Positions 44,325 through 54,300 of a stretch of 64,000 bases of DNA are shown one piece after another. Positions within the stretch are counted from its first letter, which is position 1. Each line of letters opens with the position of its first letter. Both the position numbers and the translations under genes were made by a program. The notes beneath the pieces are model-generated. The model worked only from the letters and a program-made list of their open reading frames with translations, searched no databases and was not told where the DNA came from. The stretch is from Aedes albopictus (taxonomy: Eukaryota > Arthropoda > Insecta > Diptera > Culicidae): positions 79,191,734 to 79,255,733 of the forward strand of contig NC_085136.1 in the NCBI RefSeq assembly GCF_035046485.1, in the 5' to 3' direction.

Positions 44325-44545
44325 CTAATCCACTTATCCACGAGCGGCAATGGCAGCGGCGGGCATAACCAACCGGTTCGGATTTTGACGTTTCTTGGGG
44401 GAAAGTCAAAACAGTTTCATTCTCCTCCTCACCCCTTCACCCACCGTTCGGTGGCGCCAACCGATTGCGATCCCCAAGAAACGTCAAAATTCGAATCGGT
44501 TATTTATGCCCGCCGCCGCCATTACCGCTCGCGGATAAGTGGATA
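44325..44545. mobile_element. Palindromic MITE (CCACTTATCCACGAGCGG family), copy 1
   Basis: Arms of about 75 bp: CCACTTATCCACGAGCGGCA through GACGTTTCTTGGGG, mirrored by CCCCAAGAAACGTC ... CGCGGATAAGTGG. A central segment CACCCACCGTTCGGTGGCGCC separates them. No ORF of its own. Confidence 0.78.
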
Positions 44546-44811
44546 CAGCTTTGTTTTTTTATCGGTACGATATTCCCGTGTTTTTTTTTTCGTTCGAATG
44601 GAATGGTTTATCTGCATGGAGCGCGTTCACAGTTGTCAGCAGAAGTAAAATCATTTTTTTGTATGGTGAAAAGCATCTAAACTCGAATTTCTTGAAATAA
44701 AAAGCTTTTCCCGAAAAAAAAAATATTTGGTAGGCTCCAAAGCGGTCATCATTGTGCACAACTGCTACCGAATATCTTTTCGAATGATGTGTTCCGCTGT
44801 GAGAAGTTCGC
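44546..44811. other. Spacer between two MITE copies
   Basis: Nothing recognised. It separates two inverted copies of the same MITE, so the ~690-bp interval 44325-45019 could itself form a large stem. Confidence 0.35.
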
Positions 44812-45019
44812 CTATCCACTTATCCACGAGCGGTAATGGCCGCGGCGGGCACAGAAAACCGATTCGAATTTTGACGTTTCTTGGAGATGGCAAACGGTTG
44901 GCCCCACCGAACGGTGGGTGAAGGGGTGAGGAGGAGAATGCAACTGTTTGACTTTCCCCCAAGAAACGTCAAAATGAGAACCGGTTGGATATGCCCACCG
45001 CTCGTGGATAAGTGGATAG
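44812..45019. mobile_element. Palindromic MITE (CCACTTATCCACGAGCGG family), copy 2
   Basis: Same family as 44325-44545, with its central segment in the opposite orientation. Ends CTATCCACTTATCCAC / GTGGATAAGTGGATAG form a perfect 16-bp inverted pair. Confidence 0.8.
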
Positions 45020-45944
45020 CAGCTATTCGTTATACAATATTTTGGCAATTCACTATTTACTGATTTTTCGCACACAGAAGCAAGCGTCACATTGGTAGAT
45101 GTGTAGCATAGTAGGAAATCCGTATTGATTGAGATTTTTTAGTTAAATTTTGCTCCAACGAGCAAACTTCCAACCACCGGGACAGCCCATCTAATAAGTC
45201 GCTAGCGAACAACATTGTATTAATCAAGGTAAATTCATAGTACATACAATTGGGTTGTTTAGTAAATAAAGTATTGCTATTTTCTATAACCAAATCGAAA
45301 GAGCCTATTTTTTGAGTATAATAGGCCATATGAATAAAGCTGAGTAAATACTCTTTACTCAAATCTCTGTGAAGAGAGTCAGTGTGTGTAGTGACGGCTC
45401 GGCAGCTGGAGGCGGGATTCGCGCGGGCGTTGCTTTCGGTGCTCCGATTTATTTTTTCGTTTCGCATTTTTAGTTCGATTGATGGCAGGCGATTATCCGG
45501 TGAGTTTGTTCCTTGTTATTCTCTTTCTATAGATTCTACATGAATTATTATTTAATTCAATTTTATACCATATATTTATAATGTCCTCTTTACAATTCAC
45601 TGTTTGAGATGGCATCTTACAAATTATCTCTTCTTTTTATTAAATTTCATTTTTTTGTGCAATCTCTTAACGACATACTGTTTTTCTATGTATCTGTCCA
45701 TGTATAATTGTTGTATGTATTGTCGTCGCGGTTGAAACCCGAAGTTTCCCCACACCCGACAATCACATTTTCTCAAAATTCATACGTGAAACCTAACGTC
45801 GGACGTAGTGCGCAGGACAGCGGATCTGGCCCTCTATCCAGCGCACTGTGCCCGACGTACGTCCGACACACGGTTTAGGAGAAACATCGATTTTCGCGTG
45901 TCAAAAATTCCGATTTTAACTTCACGAACAATATTTTTATGAAT

Positions 45945-46345
45945 AAATATTGAGCGATCACCTTACGTGAGTGGTCGATTGTTTGCTTTCCGCGTGAAGC
46001 GAGCAATAGCGTATCAGATTGCATGTTTTGTCACGTCTTTTGTTGTAAATCTTGAGTGTCCACCTGACGCGGGTGACTGTTTGCTTTCCGCGCGGAGTGA
46101 TCAATAGCGCTTAAATTTGTATATGTTGTCGCGTCTTTAATAGTAAATATTAAGCGATCACCTGACGTGGGTGGTCGATTGTTTGCTTTCCGCGTGATGA
46201 GAACAATAGCACTTCCGTCTGCATATTTTGTTGCTTCATTTGTAGTAAATATTGAGCAACCACCTGACGAGGGTGGTTGGTTGTTTGCTTTACGCGTGAA
46301 GCGAACAACATCACTGCAGTCTGTACGACATACTGCAACTTCAAA
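45945..46345. repeat. Four-copy tandem array, about 98-102 bp per unit
   Basis: Units begin at 45945, 46047, 46145 and 46247, each starting AAAT(A/C)TT(G/A)AG. Each includes a small hairpin (CCACCTGACG.GGGTGG in the best copy) and the conserved block TTGTTTGCTTTCCGCG. The copies are clearly diverged, so the array is not new. Confidence 0.85.
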
Positions 46346-46380
46346 AGGTCATATTACTTATCAAAGTGAATCCTGACCCA

Positions 46381-46660
46381 ACGATACCTGCCCTACTAAC
46401 AATCACTCCTTCCTGCAGCCTTTCACATAACAAAGGATGCTATTAACATTCCTTCACTCTTCCAACCTGACTGCAAGGACGTGGCAGGCGCCGTTATTGT
46501 ACTGTTAAAGAGAGCCTCTGAAGCGTGCACAGTGAGAATGTTGACCACTCCCAGTCAATTATTCAGTTGATTCATTGTGCAACTGTCATTGGTTCGGGTC
46601 AATCACGGAGTAGCAACCATAGATATGTGCAGTCAGTCTAAGCTAAGCTAAGCTAAGCTT
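46381..46660 (+). mobile_element. Retroposon 3' end with (CTAAG)n tail
   Basis: Shares blocks with 59575-59775 (TGGC.GGCGCC(G/A)TTATT, CAATCACGGAG.AGCAACCAT, GTCAG) and terminates in CTAAGCTAAGCTAAGCT at 46639-46660. The other copy ends in a GATC repeat instead. The 5' part is missing. Confidence 0.65.
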
Positions 46661-47019
46661 TACTCAAATCTCTGTGAAGATTCACAGAGATTTGCTCCAC
46701 GGCTTCACATAGATTAAGTAAAGAGTATTTACTCAACTTTATTCATATTACCTAATGTGATTTTATTGCCTTTCAATTTACTTGTTTTGATTGTTAAATA
46801 AACAAAACAGTTTTAATTTTCGTTGGTAGAGTGGCAGTTCAGTCGATAAAATGACAGTTGACCCCAACTAAAAGTTTTCGCCATGCAAACTTTGTATGCA
46901 TTTTAAAAATAGTTCCCGGTCGCGGTCACCAAACATTATGAAATTTTGGATTTCGACTAATGTTTGGATGTAGATTCCGATTATGAAACAATCTAGATAC
47001 CCCAAGGAACTCCCTGATC

Positions 47020-47252
47020 CTTGCCCTGATCTCTTTGTGCTCTTACCGACATGTTCGGTACATGTGATCAAGCATGTGACGATGGTGAATGATGTATTTA
47101 TTATACCTACTCTAGCACTCCACCCTCAGAACACTATTTTGAGTGGAAGTGCAACCGTGGGTCTAGCCGTAGGTATAAATAAATACAAACATAATTGACC
47201 ATCGCCACACGTACCCGAACATGTCGGTAAGAGCACAAAGAGGTTAGGGTCA
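47020..47252. mobile_element. MITE with about 45-bp TIRs (CTCTTTGTGCTCTTACCGAC)
   Basis: CTCTTTGTGCTCTTACCGAC plus ATGTTCGGTAC at the left is mirrored by GTACCCGAACATG and GTCGGTAAGAGCACAAAGAG at the right. About 230 bp, no ORF of its own. Confidence 0.75.
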
Positions 47253-47569
47253 ATGTTGTGGCAAATTGTAATCTGGATTTACCTAGATTTAATAAAGAAG
47301 ACGTCCTCAACTGCTAGCGATGTAGTCGAGTACAGTATAGTCGAGAACAATCATCCCAATCATCTGATAGTGTCATTTTCTTGTCAAAGTTTTGATGAAA
47401 GTTTTGACAAATTTTGAAGTTCGTTGGATTTTGATTTCAAACTTTGCGGAATTAAAAATAGGAAAGTGGAACCATCTCGGCAATTGACACAATTTTTGAA
47501 CGCCATGAGATACGTGTAGTATCTAGCCGAGTACAAAATTACAAGTTAATTGGCTTGGAATTGACTGAG
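47253..47569. other. Intergenic, nothing recognised
   Basis: No supported feature between two transposons. Confidence 0.3.
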
Positions 47570-47718
47570 TTATATTGTGGATTTGCCGGTTACTTGTATT
47601 CTACCGGTCACTTCAGTATGGCCTCCAAAGTAGCCGTTTTATAAAAAGAGTAACTTAAAAATGAGCTTAAACATTTTTAAATGCGCTATTCCTCGTTGCC
47701 ACTATAGCCACTCAATAA

Positions 47719-47884
47719 GGGTTCATTCAAATATTACGTAACGCAAAATTTTACAAATTTAGACCCCCTCCCTCACCCACGTAACAACTTTTGTATGGGA
47801 ATTTTTTAAATTTTGTATGAAGCGTAACACACCGCTAGACCCCCACCCTCCCCCCTTAGCGTTACGTAATATTTGAACGAACCC
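47719..47884. mobile_element. PIF/Harbinger-like MITE, TAA TSD
   Basis: Termini GGGTTCATTCAAATATTACG and, read inward from the right, GGGTTCGTTCAAATATTACG. TAA flanks both sides (47716-47718, 47885-47887). It is 166 bp, very close in size and end structure to the 34572-34736 element. Confidence 0.82.
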
Positions 47885-48555
47885 TAACATTCATTTTTTA
47901 CAATTAAGTTAACTTTAATATGAAAACGGCTATGGAACGACTACTTCAGGCCAAACATTTCAATAGGCCCTATCTGCATCTTTGTTCACTTTCTCTTTCA
48001 ATTATTGCATTTTAATGGTACACTTTTCAACTATTTTTCCAGTTTCAAATCAAAAGACGATTGTTTTGACCATCGTTCAATGCAAGGAGACAAACATAAT
48101 ACAAATAAACAGCTGAGATATTGTCCGTGCAGTTGAATCCCGGAATTTTCGACTAGCGAAGTTGGATTTTTCTCCAAATCCGTGCGTCAGACCTAACTTT
48201 GGAAGTGGTGCGCTGTATAGCGGAGCAGGTTTACCACCGACTAAACCGACGTGCCACTCGATTCCGAGACTTGACCGAAAACATTACACGGTAAATTCAA
48301 ATTGCAGTGATCGCTAGTGTCAAATTGAAAGTGACGTTTAGCCCGTCATGACATTTATACAGCCGGCGTCGCGGCGCCTTGATCAAACGCTGTGTAAACA
48401 AAAACACGTGATGGCCAGTAGTCTATTTTACGAGCCGATTTTATGAATGAATTTTGACAGGAGGTTGTGTCCAATAACCCGTGAAAACCAATATCATCAT
48501 CAACATTGTTGTCACTTCGTAAAATGGCTCATTGTCAATCTGTAGCTTCGCGTTG

Positions 48556-48851
48556 TCGGCGTCGGTGGTGTAGTGGTAAGCGTGGTTACCTCTCACCCCA
48601 GTCGGTCGGGGTTCAATTCCCGTCGACGCCGATGGGATTTTCTGAGACATAAAATCCGTGATCACGCCTTCCCTCGGATAGGAAGTAAAGCCGTAGGTCC
48701 CGGCCCATGTGTTGATGGGTTCGATATGTAGGGTCCTCAGGTGTGGTGGCTGTTTCCCTGGGCGTCGGAATTTAAGGCTTAGCTCCTAGACCCAGCCGAC
48801 GTAAAACACAACTGGCGCCGAACGGTGCTAGTTGGCCAGAAAAAAGAAGAA
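48556..48851 (+). mobile_element. tRNA-derived SINE, 14-bp TSD
   Basis: The head (48556-48632) has an A box TGGTGTAGTGG and a B box GGTTCAATTCCC, and even keeps a tRNA-like acceptor pairing GGCGTCG/CGACGCC. The tail is AAAAAAGAAGAA. A perfect TSD GTAGCTTCGCGTTG flanks it (48542-48555, 48852-48865). The intact pairing could be mistaken for a tRNA gene. Confidence 0.9.
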
Positions 48852-50032
48852 GTAGCTTCGCGTTGCCTCAGAATGGAGCATTACGGCAAGTACGGGATAC
48901 TTAAGAATTTAACATTGGTGGCTGTTACCATCAGCACACTACATTGCCATCGGTTTATGTAAGCGTCGAGACGATGATGCTGCTCCTGCTGCCGTTTTAG
49001 TGTTGCTGACTGGGCTGACTACTATTTCAACTTTTATTAAAAAAAAAGAAAATCTCCCACAAAAGTCAATACTTATATGAATTAGGCCTAATAATAAATT
49101 GTGCTTTCGGGAAATAAAGATATGAAATTGTGTTCTGATAAAAATCAGCAGAGTGGCTGCGGTATGACGAAGGCATGACCACCGACGACGGCGACGCCGC
49201 GGAATACAAACAAACACTCTACGTTTAAACCAAATAAAACATGAAATTCTGTAAGATTATTGAGTCTTTTACGCTCCTAAAAAGTTTTGTTTTGAACATA
49301 GTTCGTGAATCCTATCTTTTCTTAGTTTATCATGAGAAATTTTAGTAATTATTATGAAATAAACAGCATTATCCAATGTTTGAAAAATCTGTTATTTCCA
49401 GCACACCTATGGGTGGCATTATTTAAGAGTGTTCGAAATATTTCGGCCAAAATAGTTCTGAACCAAAATCAACAGATGGCGCTGGTTTTCAACGGTTTTT
49501 ATTTTAAAATTTTGGACGAGAATTTCATGAACCTTTGCACTAGCTGGCACGTCGGTTCGTCGGTGGGTTTACCATACAGCGCACCACTTCCGAAGTTAGG
49601 TCCGACGCATGGATTTGGAGAAAAATCCAACTTCGCTAGTCAAAAACTCCGATTTTCAACTAAATTGAGAATATTAACGAAAGAGAGGGAAACCAAAGAA
49701 AGCCTCTCTTCTGCAGATAGGTCCTTTAGACATATTTGGCCTGACTTAAGTGACCGGTGGAACACAAGTAGCCGGTAAATCCACAATGTCGAAAAGTGCC
49801 CAAAATACCGGCCACTGCCCAAGTGGCCCGTTACCCTAGCCATTGATTTTCCGTGTTTCCTCGTGCTATAAAAATCTTGTATCGCCTTTTGACTGTTTTG
49901 TTTACCGGGTTGTTTTGGCGTCCTTTTACCTGGGCGATGTTTATATTTACGTTTGATGATTGGTGGTTCAATTTCCGTCGCGGAGTGCAGTTTTCAATTT
50001 GTGGAAAGCTTCTTCGTAGTAATCTCGCTGCC

Positions 50033-50947
50033 ATGGGTCCCAAATTGGCCCCCAAGTGTTCCCACTGCCAAATTGGCACATCGGAGAAGTGGCACACGGT
50101 GGAAAAAGGCGTCACGTTGTGCATCCCGTGCCACGAACGCCAGGAAAAGGAACAGCTCGAACTCGAGCGGGAACTGAAGGAGATACAGGCGAAACCTCCG
50201 GTACCGCCACCGGTGCAAACGCCGGTGATCAAACCGGAGGGGGTGGAAACGGTTTTGCAGGGTCAAGCGCCCGGTGAGGAACCGGGGAAGGAAGAGGTGA
50301 AGGAGGAAAAGAAGGACGTCGATGAGACCAAGGAGGAACCGGATGAGAAGGACGATAAGGATTCCAATGCGGATGTGAAGGAGCGTCCGTTGCCATCGAT
50401 GAGTCCGCGGAAGCTGCGGAAGAATGTGCGAAGTGCGCGGAAGGGAGGAGGAGGTGGTTCAGGGGGCAACGGCGGAAAAGGTGGAAGATCGCGAAGGTTC
50501 ATCTTTAAGAAAAACCCGATGAAGGCCCCGGCGATTACGGTGACGACCCGCACCGTGGAGACGTTGTTCCACAATAACATTTACTATCAGATCGGGGACA
50601 TCGTGTCGCTGATGGACGCCAAGGATAACGTGTATTACGCCCAGATCCACGGACTGCAGATCGATTCGTACTGCGAGAAGTCGGCGTATATCACCTGGTT
50701 AATTCCGACGACGTCGAGTCCGCCGCCGAAGCAGCGCTTTGATCCTGCGACGTATCTGATCGGACTGGAGGAGGACATACCGCGCAAGTTGAGCTGCATG
50801 GAGTTTGTCATGCACGCACCGAGCAGCTACTATCTGGATCGGCGCAATCCGTACCCGCGTCCGGACTGCTGGGGACCGGAGAACACCAGCCAGGAGGATA
50901 ATTCCAACTTTATCTGGGCGAACATTTCCCATTTGTACCAATGCTAA
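50033..50947 (+). CDS. GATAD1: GATA zinc finger domain-containing protein 1 (GATAD1), intronless, 304 residues
   Basis: The start chosen is ATG at 50033 (GCTGCCATGGG), because the GATA-type finger begins 8 residues later. The frame is open upstream to 49853 but that part looks non-coding. Finger: C9, C12, C30, C33 (C-x2-C-x17-C-x2-C). Then an acidic Lys/Glu/Pro-rich linker (about 38-125), a basic Gly-rich patch (about 137-160), and a conserved C-terminal domain with YYQIGDIVSLMD and FIWANISHLY. GATAD1 is known as a chromatin-associated reader of trimethylated H3K4 in a histone-demethylase/deacetylase complex. That role is inferred from the family. A TATA-like CTATAAAAA lies at 49867. It converges on the DNA ligase gene, with stops 433 bp apart. 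Confidence 0.93.
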   Translation: MGPKLAPKCSHCQIGTSEKWHTVEKGVTLCIPCHERQEKEQLELERELKEIQAKPPVPPPVQTPVIKPEGVETVLQGQAPGEEPGKEEVKEEKKDVDETKEEPDEKDDKDSNADVKERPLPSMSPRKLRKNVRSARKGGGGGSGGNGGKGGRSRRFIFKKNPMKAPAITVTTRTVETLFHNNIYYQIGDIVSLMDAKDNVYYAQIHGLQIDSYCEKSAYITWLIPTTSSPPPKQRFDPATYLIGLEEDIPRKLSCMEFVMHAPSSYYLDRRNPYPRPDCWGPENTSQEDNSNFIWANISHLYQC

Positions 50948-51044
50948 TGGAGGGTACGCGCCATTTTGATTGGCTTTTGTAGGTTAAGTAAATAATATTG
51001 TAAATTGTGGATTCACGAGTCGCATAGATTTGGTAGATTTAGGA

Positions 51045-51050
51045 AATAAA
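51045..51050 (+). terminator. Candidate poly(A) signal for GATAD1
   Basis: AATAAA about 100 nt after the GATAD1 stop codon, the first such signal on this strand. Confidence 0.6.
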
Positions 51051-51380
51051 AGAGGAATAATCCTGAATATCGTGTTGTTATATAATTTACTGTCTTAGAA
51101 AACTTATAGAAAATTTTCCCTGGTTCGGGTGGTCTTATTGAATTCATGATGTAGTTGGGACACGACTTCGTGACGTCCAAAGGTGCTCGAGAGTCGAGGC
51201 GATTGGACCAGGACCGGGTCAAATGGCGAAGGATTCTTCAAACTGTAGCCCAATAAGTATAAGAGTATCAATCTACGTCTCAAAGAAGTTATTGTATAAT
51301 TTCACAATTGTTCAATTGTAACGGTTCAAAAACAAACGAAAAGTTATGCATAGTAAACGTAACATCTAACCTTAGAGTTT

Positions 51381-54300
51381 CTAGTAGAAGTCCTCCTCGG
51401 GGTCCCGCTGGTTGTTCTGCTGCTGGTTCTTGATCTGGTCCTGATTCGAGTACATATCGGCAACCTGTTTGGCCGAGGTGGCGTCCGTGGTTCCCTTATC
51501 GTCCCGGATCTTGATGAACCTCGGGAATCGCAACGAAATGCCCTTCTCCGGGTCGATGATACCCTGGGCCGCCCGGTGCACCGGACTGAGCGAAAGATCG
51601 GCACAGAGCACCTCCCAGACCTGGGCCGGTTCGAACCAGTCGTCCGGCTCGTGTGATGAATCGTAGCGGTAGTAGTTCTTGGCCCGGGGAATGATTTTGT
51701 CCTTGAAGAAGTCCGTGTGCGTCTGGAGGTCCTCGTCGGAGAATCCGGTTCCGATCTTGCAGATGCTCTGGTATTCTTCGTTTTCTTCGTCGTAGCAAGC
51801 GAGGAGGAAACCACCGTAGGTTCCGGTTCGCTTGCCCCTGCCCTTGTAGCCGCCGATCACGACTAGGTCCAGAGAATCTCCGACACCCGAGAGGTAATCC
51901 TTCTTGAGCTTGAGCCAGTTTCGCGAACGTTTGGCGATTTCGTAGGTGGCTTCCTTCTGGAGGGTCTTGACCATGAGGCCTTCACAGTTGCCTTTAATAG
52001 CTTCGTCCAGGAAGCGCTGGAGCTCATCGATGTCGCCGGTATCCAGACGGGTGGCGTACTTCCATTCGCCTTCAAACTCGTTGAAGTTCTTGTACATCAG
52101 TTCTCGCCGTTCTATGAATGGCCGCTCCACGAGAGGCTTTCCGTTTAGATAGAGCAGATCAAACATGTAGACGCACACCTGCACCTTAATATCAGCTTCG
52201 TTGGCATCCTTCCGCTTTCGGGTACTAAGGATCTGGAAGGGTAGGATCTGCTTTTTGTCCTGATCCCAAGCAACAGCTTCACAATCCAAGATAGCGCTGG
52301 TCACTGATTCCTTGCGAGTGCGATCTAACCGTGCAATAATATCCGGATACTTACTGGTGTTGTTCTCCTGGTTCCGGCTGTAGATATTAACACTGCCATC
52401 CTCCAGCAGGTGGATTTGAGCTCGTTCCCCATCGTACTTCCACTCGCAGGTAAAATCAATTCCGTCAAATCGCTCCAGCACTTCCTGGACTCCCTTCGTG
52501 GGATGCGCCAACATAGGCTTCAGCGGAGTTCCCGGCATCATCGGACACTTCTCCAGCAGATGATCTATACCATGTTCCAGCAGAACCGGCACAATTTGGT
52601 TGTAGTTCGGGCACTGGCAGTAGACCGTTTTCAAAATCATGGCAATATCGTCCACTTTGGCCTTGGCCGTGGCTTCACTGCACTTGCTCAACGCGTTCAC
52701 GATCGGTTCCTTACTATCGCCCTGATGCGGCGGAGTCATGGCACACGCTTGCGCCAAAGCCTGAAGCAACGATTGCTCCGCCAAACCTATCCGCAATTTC
52801 CCCGCCAGCGACCGAATGATAAACCGAGCTTCCGAGTGCCGACACGCCACAAACATCGACTGGATCTTGTCCATCTTCTTGGCCATCGAAGCGGTCCCCG
52901 TCATCTTGGCAATCTCCTTCAGCTTTCCAAATACCCCATCCACCGAATGCGGCGCCGGACGGAACATCATCCGCTGGCTGCTCTTGGACTGCTCTGCCAC
53001 CAGCCCCAAATCGCCCGTATTCTGCGCATCAGTCTTTATCTGCGCCAAACTCCGCCCCGTGCTCTGGGCAATGGCCTTCATCAGCGTGTGCTCGGCAATT
53101 CCCAGCTCAACGCCCTCATAGGCCGGAGCCAGCTGGTTCAGACTTAGATAAACGCTCGCCAGCAAGTCGTTCGGGCTGAGCAAAATCACCGACCGAAAGT
53201 AGTTGCTCAAGATCTCCATCATCCGCAGCCGACCGCTGGTTTCTTCTATGATCTGGAATGTCCTGGCCAGGGCCAAGTACGGCACCTTTTCTCCCTTCTT
53301 CCAGAAGGCGTCGTTGATCGGGTGGTAGTTCTTCTTGCCCGGATTGTAGTCGGCGCCATCGACTTTGGAACCGCTGCTGCCACCGGAACTGGCGTCTTTT
53401 TTACCACTGGCACTGGTGAAGAAACTCATCACGTTCGTAGTTTTGTCCTTCACGTCGACCGGTTTCGATTCCACCTTTTTCGGTGATTCGCTTTCCTTTT
53501 TGACTTCCTTCGTCGTTTCAACATCTTTGCTGCTGGGTGATTTTTCCTGTTTGGGAGGTTTCTTGTCTTTAGGAGAACTTTTTTTGGACGATGTCTTGGG
53601 AGACTTCTTATCCTCTACCGTTTTCTTGGACTTCGATTCCGGCTTGGTTTTGGTTTCCGGACTAGTCTTTTCCTGCTTGACGGGTTTTTCCTCTTTCGGT
53701 TTTGCCGGACTGGAAATAAAATAAAATGTATGAAAAAGTTTAAATACTATATTAAAGCATTTTTTTTTCTTTTTAAGAAGTTACCAGCCGGTCGCTGAAA
53801 CCTCTATACTAGGCCTTGGATAGGGAAGAATATATGGTAAGTGGGGGCAGGATGGGTCCCTATAACTTTCTGAATATAAATCGCATTTCTCTGTTTTCTA
53901 CCACGACTCTCAGATATACTAGTCAGCTGTGATATTAGAGTATTGAAAGGTCATACAGTTTGAAATCTCAGTTAATGTGTGACACATCAACTATATATCT
54001 AAATTTTTCGTTAGATAATCGTATAATCGTAGAAATCACTTTTTTGTAATTACGTTATAAAAAGATCCACTTTTCAATTGTCTGAAGTGTGCTGAAATGG
54101 CCTACTTTTCACCACTAATGCAAGTGTACCGAAAAGTGCTACTTTTCGGCACCTTTGCCAGCACACACTTTTTACAAATTTCCGGGTCTTCCATAGATTC
54201 GAAAGCTGCTTCTGCACCCACTGACCATCTCGAAGCCGAATCTAGACGATTCCTATCCCAAATCGGACTGCAGATCGGGTAAAAAAGCAGTAGGGTGTGG

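Larger units (their letters stand above)
45320..46754. mobile_element. DNA transposon with GAGTAAATACTCTTTACT termini, about 1.43 kb
   Basis: Left end TAGGCCATATGAATAAAGCT and right end, read inward, TAGGTAATATGAATAAAGTT, then GAGTAAATACTCTTTACT in both, make TIRs of about 40 bp. No transposase ORF. Contents: a segment with splice-donor-like CCGGTGAGTTTG at 45498, a four-copy ~100-bp tandem array (45945-46345), and a retroposon 3' end (46381-46660). The terminus also occurs at 2760-2823. Confidence 0.75.
45243..46985. repeat. Old repeat (homologous to 62085-62385) split by a DNA transposon
   Basis: 45243-45318 and 46755-46985 together match the reverse complement of 62085-62385 (for example GGGTTGTTTAGT and ATTGCTATTTTCTATA at one end; TTTTAAAAATAGTTCCCGG at the other). 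They are separated here by the 45320-46754 transposon, which shows the insertion site. Confidence 0.75.
47570..49790. mobile_element. Long-inverted-repeat element, about 2.2 kb, upstream of GATAD1
   Basis: ATTGTGGATTTGCCGGTTAC at 47573 is mirrored by GTAGCCGGTAAATCCACAAT ending at 49788. A subterminal pair repeats this: AGCGAAGTTGGATTTTTCTCC (about 48157) versus its complement near 49620, with ACTTTGGAAGTGGTGCGCTG versus its complement near 49580. It contains a Harbinger-like MITE and a SINE. No transposase recognised. It ends about 240 bp before the GATAD1 start codon. Confidence 0.7.

Noticed and set aside
48556..48632. Possible functional tRNA gene (A and B boxes, complementary ends)
   Set aside because: It continues into a SINE body with an A-rich tail and is bounded by a 14-bp TSD, so it is a tRNA-derived retroposon head.
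49853..50032. 60-codon N-terminal extension of GATAD1
   Set aside because: The frame is open, but the sequence is hydrophobic and unlike the family. The ATG at 50033 has a better context and places the GATA finger at the usual position.
52410..53147. 245-codon ORF on the plus strand
   Set aside because: Antisense shadow of the DNA ligase coding exon.
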